This document shows, piece by piece, positions 22,290 to 30,279 of a stretch of 46,716 nucleotides of DNA. The DNA is from Pseudomonadota bacterium (GTDB lineage: Bacteria; Pseudomonadota; Alphaproteobacteria; Rhizobiales; Hyphomicrobiaceae): contig JAEYPL010000353.1 in the NCBI GenBank assembly GCA_023410905.1, positions 1-46,716 of the forward strand, in the 5' to 3' direction. Positions within the stretch are counted from its first letter, which is position 1; every line of letters begins with the position of its first letter. The position numbers and the translations under genes were made by a program. The notes beneath the pieces were generated by a model. It was not told the DNA's origin. It did no database searches and saw only the letters and a program-made list of their open reading frames with translations.

Positions 22290-24248
22290 ATGGGCGAGCG
22301 CGCCGCAGAACGCTTCAGCATTTTTCTCAGCGTCCTCGCGCTGTTGGGCATTTGTCTCGGCTTCGCCGCGTCGTACATTGGTGCGGACGGGCTTGGGTCG
22401 CTCGGCTTCGGGCTCGTCTATCTTGCGGGCGGGCTTCCGGCGACCTGGCGCGCACTCGCTGAACTCTGGCGAGAGCGCACACTCGACGTTGATCTGCTTA
22501 TGGTGATCGCCGCCCTCGCGGCCGCAGCGGTCGGCGCACCGGCCGAGGGCGCTGTGCTCCTTTTCCTGTTCAGCGTTTCCACCACGCTGGAAACGCTCGC
22601 CATGGGACGGGCGCGGCGCGAGGTCGAAGCGCTCATGGCCTTGCGTCCCGAGACCGCCCTTAGGAAGACGGCATCCGGCGACATTGAGGAGGTGGCCATC
22701 GCCGAGCTTCGGGTCGGTGACGTTCTGGTGGTTCGTCCGGGGGCGAAGATCCCCGTGGACGGGGTAATCCTCAGCGGCGATGGTCATCTCGATGAGTCAA
22801 CGGTTACGGGCGAGTCCATGCCCGTACGCAAATCCGTCGGCGCCAAAGTCTTCGAGGCCACGGTCAACCATAGTGCCGTTCTGGAAATGCGCGTCATTTC
22901 GACGGCGAGCGACAGCACGGTGGCCCGCATGATCCGGCTTGTGACGGAAGCCCAGGTCGCCCGTGCCCCCTCGGAACGCTTCAGCGCCTGGTTTGGACAG
23001 CGCTATACGATCGCCGTTCTCGCTGGCTCGGTCTTGGTTCTCGCGACGCTGCTCGGGATCGGCCGTGAGTGGGGGGATGCGCTTTATCGTGCGGCCGTCG
23101 TTCTCGTCGCGGCGAGCCCGTGCGCCATCGTCATCAGTGTTCCTGCCGCCATTCTCTCGGCCCTCTCGGCCTCTGCACGGGGGGGCGTGCTTTTCAAGGG
23201 CGGGGCTGCGCTCGAGAACTTCGCTGCCGTTAGTCAGTTTGCCTTTGACAAGACGGGCACACTTACAACGGGACAGGCGGAAGTTACCGCCGTCATCTCG
23301 CCTTGGATGTCTGAGGATGATTTTCTGCGTCTTCTCGCGGGTCTTGAGGCGCACTCGGAGCACGGGATTGCCGATGCCGTTCGCCGCGCCGCCGAGCTGC
23401 GGTCGCTGGTGCCGCTCACCGTCACGAACGTCGTCACGCATCCCAGCGAGGGCATTGTCGGGCGGGACGAGCTAGGAGAGGTCTGGGCTGGCAATCCGCG
23501 CATGGTTGCCCGCATGGGCGCAGATACCGCTCACCCGGCCTTTCAGGGCATGGTCGGCGGCTCGGAAACGGTCGTCTGGTTGGGGCGGGGCAGCCAGCTG
23601 CTCGGCGCCGCAACCGTTGCCGACGCGGTGCGTCCCACCTCGCGGTACGCGCTCGAACACCTGCGCGCGGCCGGCATTGTCCGGATTGCCATGATGACCG
23701 GGGACAGACGGCCTGTAGCCGTGCGGATCGGCAAGGAGCTTGGTCTTTCAGAGGCGGATATCAAGGCTGATCTGCTGCCTGGCGACAAGGTTCGGTTGGT
23801 CGAGGAGATGGCGAGTGCCGGCAAGGTGGCGTTTGTCGGCGATGGCGTAAACGACGCTGCGGCTCTCGCGCGGGCGGATGTCGGTATTGCCATGGGAGCA
23901 GCGGGAAGTGAGGTCGCGCTTCAAGCCGCAGACGTCGCGCTGCTCTCGGAGGACATGGCGCGCTTGGCGGCGGCGCACCGTCTCGCGCGGCGCACGGCGC
24001 GGGTTATCCGCCAGAACCTGACGTTTGCCATGGGCGCCATGCTCTTTCTGGTCAGCGGCGCCTTGTTCTTCGACCTGCCGTTGCCGCTTGCCGTGGTGGG
24101 ACATGAAGGGGGTACTGTGCTGGTTGTGCTGAACGGACTGAGACTGCTGTTCGACCCGATCCGCGCCGATAACCGGGCCTCGCCGCGCGATACATTGGCC
24201 TTGCCGTTTGGGCGTCGTGCTCAGCGAGAAATAGGATCGCGCGCCTAA
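22290..24248 (+). CDS. P1B-4-type heavy-metal translocating ATPase (CoaT/CzcP-like)
   Basis: A 652-residue metal pump without an N-terminal metal-binding domain. The transport-site motif is SPC at 276-278 (VAASPCAIVISVP) and HEGGT lies at 605-609 in the last core helix. SPC plus HEGGT defines the P1B-4 group, which exports Co2+, Zn2+, Fe2+ or related ions. The actuator TGES is at 173-176, the phosphorylated Asp is D320 in DKTGTLTTG, the nucleotide-domain motif reads EAHSEHGIADAV with its HSEH, and the hinge is VGDGVNDAAAL. Only six core helices are expected, consistent with its short length. It is convergent with a small cytochrome c gene and near a Met/Gly/His-rich Spy-like protein. The particular metal cannot be fixed from sequence. 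Confidence 0.92.
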   Translation: MGERAAERFSIFLSVLALLGICLGFAASYIGADGLGSLGFGLVYLAGGLPATWRALAELWRERTLDVDLLMVIAALAAAAVGAPAEGAVLLFLFSVSTTLETLAMGRARREVEALMALRPETALRKTASGDIEEVAIAELRVGDVLVVRPGAKIPVDGVILSGDGHLDESTVTGESMPVRKSVGAKVFEATVNHSAVLEMRVISTASDSTVARMIRLVTEAQVARAPSERFSAWFGQRYTIAVLAGSVLVLATLLGIGREWGDALYRAAVVLVAASPCAIVISVPAAILSALSASARGGVLFKGGAALENFAAVSQFAFDKTGTLTTGQAEVTAVISPWMSEDDFLRLLAGLEAHSEHGIADAVRRAAELRSLVPLTVTNVVTHPSEGIVGRDELGEVWAGNPRMVARMGADTAHPAFQGMVGGSETVVWLGRGSQLLGAATVADAVRPTSRYALEHLRAAGIVRIAMMTGDRRPVAVRIGKELGLSEADIKADLLPGDKVRLVEEMASAGKVAFVGDGVNDAAALARADVGIAMGAAGSEVALQAADVALLSEDMARLAAAHRLARRTARVIRQNLTFAMGAMLFLVSGALFFDLPLPLAVVGHEGGTVLVVLNGLRLLFDPIRADNRASPRDTLALPFGRRAQREIGSRA

Positions 24249-24272
24249 CGCGTGCCTCCGCGCTATCAGGCT

Positions 24273-24602
24273 CTAGTTGGCCAGGCTCGCAATGTAGACT
24301 AGCAGCGCCTCGACGTCGTCCGGCTCGAACAAGAACTCGGGCATATCCTTGTGGCCAACGACAATGCCTTCGGCCAGCGCCTCGGCCAACTGTTCGACCG
24401 GATACCTTTTCGATAGATCGCGGAAGGGAGGCGCATCCTTGTGGGGGCTTGCTCCCTCCCGTGTCACGCTATGGCAGCGTGCGCACTCGCGCATCGCAAT
24501 TTGTTGGCCGCGCGATTCCACACTCTGCTGAGCCGAAGCTGCGAGCGGGTGCACGCTGACAACCAAAGCGACGAGCAGCTGCACAGATCGATTGAGCATC
24601 AA
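24273..24602 (-). CDS. Small monoheme c-type cytochrome
   Basis: A 109-residue exported cytochrome: signal peptide to about residue 25 (PLAASAQ), heme site CARCH at 40-44, then PPFRDLSKRYPVEQLAEALA, the axial-Met loop VGHKDMPEF and the C-terminal helix DDVEALLVYIASL. It is the intact version of the frameshifted cytochrome at 9589 and a relative of the CxxCR protein at 19557, so this small family has three members in the window. It lies about 40 bp downstream of a Spy-like gene on the same strand, probably in one operon. It should be a periplasmic electron carrier. Confidence 0.92.
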   Translation of the reverse strand: MMLNRSVQLLVALVVSVHPLAASAQQSVESRGQQIAMRECARCHSVTREGASPHKDAPPFRDLSKRYPVEQLAEALAEGIVVGHKDMPEFLFEPDDVEALLVYIASLAN

Positions 24603-24641
24603 GAGCCTATCCCGCGTCCGCAGTGCGCTCGGGGCTCGCCA

Positions 24642-25163
24642 TCAGAAACGCATGCCCATACCTGGCCCGCCCATACCCATCATCGGCAGCACGATCTCGT
24701 CGGCTTCCTTCTTCTGGCTGTCGGATAGACCTTGATAGAGCTCTGTCCAGGCCACCTTGGTCTGCTTCAATTCTTCCAGCCGCGCGGCCATGAACTGTTT
24801 GTGCGCCTCAAGGCGTTCCACCAGTGTTTTGGCGGCGTCTTCGCCGCTCCATTTTCCACGCATCCGCTCGGTGCGTGTCGCCGCCGACCTGCGAATGGTC
24901 TCAGCAAGCTTGCTCCACGCCGGCGTCTGGGCGTCCGTGATCTTGAGTTCGGCCTTCAAATAGGCGAGGCGACCGTCGATGCGGCCGATCATGGCATCTG
25001 GCCCGCCCCAGCGCGGCCCCCAACCCTCGCCCATGTGCCAGCCACGGCCGGGGCCGCCGCCATAGCCCATCATCCCGGGACCACCTTGAGCGACGGCCAG
25101 GGACGTTACGGCGAACGCGGATATCGCGAATGCTGTCAGGATGGCAAAATTACGTGTCGGCAT
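24642..25163 (-). CDS. Spy/CpxP-like periplasmic protein (LTXXQ-type), Met/Gly/His-rich
   Basis: A 173-residue exported protein. After a signal peptide (to about residue 26, SLAVAQ) comes a Gly/Met/Trp/His-rich stretch (GGPGMMGYGGGPGRGWHMGE). A helical body follows with LAYLKAELKITDAQTPAWSK and a second helix with LVERLEAHKQFMAARLEEL. A Met/Gly tail (MMGMGGPGMGMRF) closes it. The two helical repeats with T..Q-type motifs match the Spy/CpxP family of metal- or stress-responsive periplasmic chaperones. ATG at 25163 is chosen because GGAGGTGGTC precedes it. The Met/His-rich ends could bind metal, which fits the neighbouring P1B-4 pump; that is inference. Confidence 0.85.
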   Translation of the reverse strand: MPTRNFAILTAFAISAFAVTSLAVAQGGPGMMGYGGGPGRGWHMGEGWGPRWGGPDAMIGRIDGRLAYLKAELKITDAQTPAWSKLAETIRRSAATRTERMRGKWSGEDAAKTLVERLEAHKQFMAARLEELKQTKVAWTELYQGLSDSQKKEADEIVLPMMGMGGPGMGMRF

Positions 25164-25265
25164 GACCACCTCCATAGGTCCAACTTATTAAGTTCAGCGG
25201 CCTAAGCCCCGCAGGCCTTGCGGCCCGTCAAACGCGCTGTCATTCTGATTGTGTGCAGAACGTCC

Positions 25266-25772
25266 TTATGAATGTCCCACATGAACCAAGTCATGCACTT
25301 CGACCCGCATTGGGGCGGCGCGAAGAAGCGCTTCGCACACTGACATCTCCTCTTCGACCGCTTTGATCCTTACCCAAAGCAACGGAAGGCGCGCCTTGAC
25401 ATCGTCCGCAAGACGCTTGGCTTGGCTAGGCACCATCCAATTCTCAAACGCCTTTTCAAGCGTTTCCGCTCCTGATTGCGCACATTCTTCGAGGGCATCG
25501 GCGAGATCGCCGGCTGAACACACTGCTGGTTGGTCGTTACCGCCCACCGACAAGTTGATTGTTTGGTGTTCGCGCGTCCCACGCTCGCTCGCGCGGACGT
25601 CGACCGCCAATTCCCTCGCGCCAACAACATCGCGCAAGCCGAGAAGATTGGGATTGTCGATGGGTGGCGTCGTTACAGCGAGCGCCTCAATAGCCTCTAG
25701 CAGTTCCGTCGCGCTGGAGAAGACGGCGACAGCGTACCGCCGAAGGGCTGGAAATTTCCGAGAAGAGACCAT
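25266..25772 (-). CDS. Hypothetical protein behind a perfect FNR-type box
   Basis: A 168-residue soluble protein, start chosen at ATG 25772 so that it begins VSSRKFPALRRYAVAVFSS. It has a helix-rich middle (ATELLEAIEALAVTTPPIDN), a central charged region and a C-terminal part reading KRLADDVKARLPLLWVRIKA then EEEMSVCEALLRAAPMRVEV. No signal peptide, membrane helix or Cys motif is visible, and I do not recognise a family. A perfect TTGAT-N4-ATCAA box is centred 64 bp upstream, the same geometry as upstream of the stress genes, so induction at low oxygen is likely. It sits just beyond the end of the FixL-like kinase gene. Confidence 0.7.
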   Translation of the reverse strand: MVSSRKFPALRRYAVAVFSSATELLEAIEALAVTTPPIDNPNLLGLRDVVGARELAVDVRASERGTREHQTINLSVGGNDQPAVCSAGDLADALEECAQSGAETLEKAFENWMVPSQAKRLADDVKARLPLLWVRIKAVEEEMSVCEALLRAAPMRVEVHDLVHVGHS

Positions 25773-25829
25773 TGGGATCTCACGCAAGCAAGGCAGCTTG
25801 CATGATTGCGCACGCGGCAGGCTTGGATA

Positions 25830-25843
25830 TTGATGCTGATCAA
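25830..25843. promoter_or_regulatory. Perfect FNR/FixK-type box
   Basis: TTGATGCTGATCAA, extended to ATTGAT...ATCAAT, is an exact match to the FNR/FixK consensus. It is centred 64 bp upstream of the hypothetical gene starting at 25772 and lies just past the stop codon of the kinase gene. Confidence 0.8.
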
Positions 25844-25854
25844 TCTGCGCGAGC

Positions 25855-27432
25855 CTAGGCGAGGGATTGGCGGATAGCCTCAGCAAGTTCGGTGAGCGCA
25901 TGGGGCTTGCGCAGGATTCTGTGGCCAAGCCCGCCCGTTCCACCGGTGCTGATGAAGTCTTCCGAGTACCCTGACGTCAGAAGTACTTTCACTTCTGGAA
26001 CAATTATCTGGGCCCGGTCCAGAAGTTCGCGGCCGGACACGCCCCCCGGCATGATGGCATCGCTTAAGATTAGCCTTGGGTTCAGCCCCTCGTTGAGCAT
26101 TCGGAGGGCCTGGGCGCCGCTGCTCGCTTCGGCTACCTGATAGCCGAGATGCTCTAACCGCATCACGCCCAGACGGCGCACCGCATCGTCATCCTCGACG
26201 ATCAGCACCAGCGTTTCCGACGGATGCGCGTTTGGCTCGGTCCTTTTGGCCGACACTGGTGCCTCGGCCGAGATGTCGGCCTTGGGCAGGTAGATCGTGA
26301 AGGTTGTGCCACGTCCCACCTCGCTTACCACAGTGACGTGTCCGCCGGACTGCTTGGCGAACCCGTAGACCATCGCGAGGCCGAGGCCGGAGCCTCTCTG
26401 CTGCCCCTTGGTTGTGAAGAAGGGTTCGAACACGCGGTCGCGCAGTTCGGGGGGAATTCCGCAGCCCGTATCTGAAACGGCGATCGCCGCATAACGACCG
26501 GGCTTCAAATCGATTTCAGGTCTGCTCTCCTCGGCATTGATGGTTACATTGCGCGTCTCGATAACAAGGCGCCCACCGGCTTGCATGGCATCACGGGCAT
26601 TGATGGCGAGGTTCAGCAGCGCGCTTTCCACCTGGGCGGGGTCTCCATGAACAGGCCAGAGTTCCGGTGACAGCGAGGTCGCGAGCGCTATGTGTTCGCC
26701 GAGGGTCCGTCTTAGAAGCTCCGATGTGCGCAGCACCAGGGTGTTCACTTCGATCGCCTGTGGCGCAAGAGGCAGCTGTCGGGAGAAAGCCAGCAAGCGG
26801 TGCGTGAGGTTGGCACCGCTTGTCGCAGCGTCCTGCACCTCTTGAAGCTGGGTGCGGAGCCGCTCGTCAGTCAGCTGCGGTTCGATCAGTTCGAGATTGC
26901 CTGTGATGACCGTCAGAAGATTGTTGAAGTCGTGGGCAATGCCCCCTGCGAGCAGACCAATCGCTTCCATCTTCTGGGCCTGTACGAGGCGGCGCTCACT
27001 GTCGTCCAGGGCCTGCTTGGCTGCCTGCGATTGGGCCCGGCTTTCGGTGAGGTCGGTGATGATGCCGACGAAATAGCGTTCTCCACGGACGCTGAACTCG
27101 CTCACCGCTAGATGTACTGGAAACGTGGAGCCGTCTTTTCGCCGACCGTGGACTTCGCGCCCAATGCCGATGATCTGCCGCTCGCCAGACTTCAGATACT
27201 TCTCGAGATATCCGTCATGTTCGGCCGCGAAGGGTCGGGGCATGAGGATTTTCACGTTTCCGCCGACGAGTTCATCGGAAGTGTAGCCAAACAGGCGGAG
27301 AGTTGCCGGGTTGGCGCTTTCGATGAGACCGCGCGCATCTATCGTGATGATGGCGTTTATCGCCGCACTCAGCACCGCTTCCAACTTGGCGAGGTGGAGC
27401 GGGATCATCGCTGATGAACCGTCGCTGGGCAT
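25855..27432 (-). CDS. FixL-like PAS hybrid histidine kinase with C-terminal receiver
   Basis: A 525-residue cytosolic hybrid kinase with no membrane helix. A PAS domain (about 15-130) contains EHDGYLEKYLKSGERQIIGI, whose H72 aligns with the heme-ligand His of FixL, followed by GREVHGRRKDGSTF. The H-box is LAGGIAHDFNNLLTVITGN with H167, then an HATPase domain (NLAINARDAM, DTGCGIPPE, GSGLGLAMVYGF). A receiver domain (about 405-525) begins LVLIVEDDDAVRRLG and has the phosphoacceptor in LILSDAIMPGG. Heme-based oxygen sensing is inferred from the PAS motif. ATG at 27432 is taken; the frame is open to a TTG at 27489 and another Met lies eight codons inside. No output regulator gene is adjacent. 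Confidence 0.9.
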   Translation of the reverse strand: MPSDGSSAMIPLHLAKLEAVLSAAINAIITIDARGLIESANPATLRLFGYTSDELVGGNVKILMPRPFAAEHDGYLEKYLKSGERQIIGIGREVHGRRKDGSTFPVHLAVSEFSVRGERYFVGIITDLTESRAQSQAAKQALDDSERRLVQAQKMEAIGLLAGGIAHDFNNLLTVITGNLELIEPQLTDERLRTQLQEVQDAATSGANLTHRLLAFSRQLPLAPQAIEVNTLVLRTSELLRRTLGEHIALATSLSPELWPVHGDPAQVESALLNLAINARDAMQAGGRLVIETRNVTINAEESRPEIDLKPGRYAAIAVSDTGCGIPPELRDRVFEPFFTTKGQQRGSGLGLAMVYGFAKQSGGHVTVVSEVGRGTTFTIYLPKADISAEAPVSAKRTEPNAHPSETLVLIVEDDDAVRRLGVMRLEHLGYQVAEASSGAQALRMLNEGLNPRLILSDAIMPGGVSGRELLDRAQIIVPEVKVLLTSGYSEDFISTGGTGGLGHRILRKPHALTELAEAIRQSLA

Positions 27433-27489
27433 GGAGCGGTCCCGCCACTGCTGCACGCCATAGGATGCCCAAATGAGGCGGGGAGTCAA

Positions 27490-27810
27490 CCATGGGAGGC
27501 GGCACGGGCCGGCGCTCGTCCGGACCCGATTGGGCTCAGGTGCATCAGCCGAGCCAAACGATGAGAGTGGCGAACAACGGCGACGGAAAATCGGAGGATC
27601 CCCACAATGACGGTTTCCGCTGCGTGGAGCCGTCGGGTGGGTTGGCGCAAGACATACTCGTAGATACCGACTTCGACTTCACCTTCGTGTTTCACGCGAC
27701 GCCAGTGACCCGCGGCAATGACAACGACGGTAGCTTTCGATCCCGTCCGTCGAGCCCTCTCTCGATCGGCTGTCATCTACCCTTTTCTGACTGTGGTACG
27801 GGCCCAATTG
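27490..27810. other. Region without a recognisable gene
   Basis: About 320 bp between the kinase start and the 3' end of the APC permease pseudogene. Short frames on both strands show no recognisable protein sequence and no FNR-type box is visible upstream of the kinase. Confidence 0.4.
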
Positions 27811-28674
27811 TCAGGAGACTGCCGCAGCGATCAACCCCAGGGAAAGCGTCGCTGCGACCGGCGGCACCCACTGCTGGACCGCGAAAACCAATACGCCATT
27901 GGCGATCGCTAATGCGCCGACGGCGGCAAACAGCGTCGCATGCGGACCCTGGAATAGGTCGATCAAGCGGTTCTGGCCTCCACGGCCGGCAAGTAGAGCG
28001 CGGCCGCCACCAGGACGTAAAGGAGCATACTGATCAAGACTGCGCCGACGATGCTGTAGGGTACTGTGCGCTGCGGGTCCTTCGTCTTCTCGGCCATATT
28101 GGCTAGGCTTTCAAAGCCGATATAGGCGAAGAATGCGATGAAGGCGCCGGCAACGATGCCCTGCCAAGCATCGACGCTGGACGGCAGCATGGCTACGACG
28201 TCGAAGCTTGGCGCAGTGACGAATCCGAACCCTGCTCCAAAGGCGAGGCCCAAGATCTCAAGAGCACCGATGATCGCAGCGAAGCCTGCGCTTTCCCGCA
28301 CCCCTGCCATCGCGAGCAGGGTGAAGGCGGCGACCAACGATGCAATGAGTGCCGCCGGGGGCAATCTGATGAGCACGCTGATATAGTGTACTGCTCCGCT
28401 TGCGATCGATGCAGCGGCGATTGCGATCGCGAGTGCCAAAGCCACTCCGGTCACCTGCGCAACGCGGTCGGAGCCGAAGCCCTGCTTAACGTAAGCAATC
28501 GCTCCAGAGGTTTCCGGACACCGGCTGGCCAATTCGGCGTAGCACAGGCCGGTTCATCCCCGCAGCGATACCATCCCGGCTCCCACAATGACGGCGAGGC
28601 GGTACAACATCAGGGCCCAGATCGTGAGAGAGCGTCTCGACGCGTGCGGGCTTCGGCTTGCTTTCGATGGTCAT
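27811..28674 (-). pseudogene. APC-family amino acid permease, decayed
   Basis: The gene begins at ATG 28674 with TIESKPKPARVETLS, loses frame near 28630, then continues as TIWALMLYRLAVIVGAGM with a stop. After a deletion near 28560 it resumes as GLCYAELASRCPETSGAIAY and runs in one frame through helices 3-8, including FIAFFAYIGFESLANMAEK and DPQRTVPYSIVGAVLI. A frame change near 27963 is followed by DLFQGPHATLFAAVGALAIA, then an internal deletion to a final WVPPVAATLSLGLIAAAVS. It was an amino acid/polyamine antiporter-type transporter and cannot now be functional. Two frameshifts and two deletions are needed to explain it. Confidence 0.8.
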
Positions 28675-28973
28675 TCCGGCATCCTGGAGCACACACGGGA
28701 GTTAAAGCGAGAGTCCTGTTGTTCGCGGCATCCGCGAGTTCTTACTCTGCTCCATCACCAATGCCGTCTCACCATTGCCGCGAGATCTGTCTGAACTGCC
28801 TCCTCTTCTGACAAGATCCTCACGGGTGCGAGGCATGCCCCCTTTGTAGACAATTGACACAAGTTCGCGATCACAGTGGATGTGGACCGCGGCTTGATCA
28901 CTCCGACGACGACGCGCGATCCCGTGCTCGAAGGACGGCAGACTTGGCGGGTTCGATCGTATGTCTGCTAGGC

Positions 28974-29173
28974 CTATTGCTTTGCCGCCTTGGCCAATGC
29001 GGCAGCGATCGCGTCAATCGGCTTCAGGCTTGCTTCGGCAAGATGTATCCAATCATACACGCCATCGGATTCTTCCAAAAGGCGCGCGAAATCCGCATCA
29101 CTCATCTTGAGCTTATGAATGGCTCCGATTTGGTCGGGAAGTCGTCGACGATGGTGTGAGGCGTGCTGGACAC
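28974..29173 (-). pseudogene. DUF465 paralogue, frameshifted with internal deletion
   Basis: From GTG at 29173 the frame reads SSTPHTIVDDFP, then shifts by one base to DQIGAIHKLKMSDADFARLL, EESDGVYDWIHLAEASLKP and directly IDAIAAALAKAAK. The intact copy at 20418-20654 shows that about 15 residues (the LRKRRLS region) are missing between the last two segments. The frameshift near 29135 and the deletion indicate a dead paralogue. The minus-strand neighbour upstream is a DUF6455 protein gene. Confidence 0.65.
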
Positions 29174-29427
29174 CGACTCCTGCTGCCTTGGATGCAGGAC
29201 CAACATGGAGGTGACAGATAGGCAATCTGGTCATCAATTGGCTTTGCGCCTGGATCAAGAAGCAAAGTCGCTTCGGGGGCCCTAAGTTCAAATTTCGTCG
29301 CAGGGTCTGTCTCTTCATAAGGCCTTTCGAACCGCAAGCCGGGTTTGTCGGCGGCTCCAACTCTTGAGAGACTGGGACCATGGAGAATCACAAGGCGTCC
29401 CCCCACCTTAGCACCGAGCTCGATTAG

Positions 29428-29682
29428 TCAATCGTTGCGCCGGCAGCTTTCAAAAAGCGGCAAGTTGGGACAAAACTCGGGCCGTGCTCCTACGTCAGAC
29501 TGCTCGAGCCACCTCAAGCATTTGTCGCCGGTGCCGCAGAACAGACACCGACTGCGCGCCTCAGCAAAGGCATCACCGCCACGCAATCGCGCCAGCGTGG
29601 CGGCATCGACATCCAGTCTCTGCATCATTTCCTGCAGACGGCGCGCTCGATTCTCCACACGCCGATACATGGGCCAATCCAT
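29428..29682 (-). CDS. DUF6455-like small Cys protein
   Basis: An 84-residue protein with C46 and C49 in SRCLFCG, C55 in DKCLRWL and C71 in EFCPNLPLF. The pattern C-x2-C-x5-C-x2-W-L then F-C-P-N is that of the DUF6455 family, of unknown function. The N terminus carries ARRLQEMMQRLDVDAATLAR, a family-typical helix. The four Cys could hold a metal or a small Fe-S cluster; this is inference. A second member follows upstream at 29727. Confidence 0.75.
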   Translation of the reverse strand: MDWPMYRRVENRARRLQEMMQRLDVDAATLARLRGGDAFAEARSRCLFCGTGDKCLRWLEQSDVGARPEFCPNLPLFESCRRND

Positions 29683-29726
29683 CGCTGCCTCCGATGTTCA
29701 TGCGCGGTCGATAGACCTCGCTTTCG

Positions 29727-30155
29727 TCACGCCCTTCGAGAGTTTACCTGCTCGACAGTGAGGGCGTCGATCGTACCCGCATTGAGGCAATAGCTGTCCA
29801 TTCCAGACTGGACATCTCTGTTGCCGAGGTCTCGCGCACAGCGCTGCCACGATCGGCAGTGGGAGCACACTCTCTCAAGATCCGGATAGGCAACCGGCAA
29901 TGCATGCCTGATATAGGATGGATCGAGGCCTAGTTGCTTCAATCGCTGGGGCATGAGTTCAGTGGGGCCAGGGTGTCTGCAGTCAGGCGTGCGCAGGTCG
30001 CGCTCGTCCAGGCCAACATCCCGGCCCATGCGCTCTAACTCATTCGGCGCGAATTGCGCACGCTTGGCGATCGCTCGCCGATTGAATGGGAAGCGGTGCC
30101 AATGTCCGCCGATCTGGGCAAGAATGGCACTGGCGAAGTTTGAGGCGTCGGCCAT
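29727..30155 (-). CDS. DUF6455-like Cys protein, larger member
   Basis: A 142-residue protein starting at ATG 30155, with AGAGAGATGCC before it. An N-terminal half with DUF6455-type helices (FAPNELERMGRDVGLDERDL) is followed by the Cys core CSHCRSWQRCARDLGN and SGMDSYCLNAGTIDAL, i.e. C-x2-C-x5-C ... Y-C-x-N-A. It resembles its shorter neighbour at 29428 but has a substitution-rich last motif (YCLNA instead of FCPN). The frame is open further upstream to 30377 but that part lacks protein-like character. Function is unknown. Both genes may be cotranscribed. Confidence 0.75.
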   Translation of the reverse strand: MADASNFASAILAQIGGHWHRFPFNRRAIAKRAQFAPNELERMGRDVGLDERDLRTPDCRHPGPTELMPQRLKQLGLDPSYIRHALPVAYPDLERVCSHCRSWQRCARDLGNRDVQSGMDSYCLNAGTIDALTVEQVNSRRA

Positions 30156-30279
30156 GGCATCTCTCTTTGTGTAAGCCACGCGCAGAGAAATTTGAGCACA
30201 GCGTCCCGACCCGATCACGCACCAGCGGTCAGGTCTTCTCCCATGCCAACGCGCGGCCGTGCGGGGAAGGCACGACAAC

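Noticed and set aside
27486..27776. A 96-codon minus-strand frame upstream of the kinase
   Set aside because: Low-complexity Arg/Ala/His composition, no ribosome-binding site and no recognisable motif.
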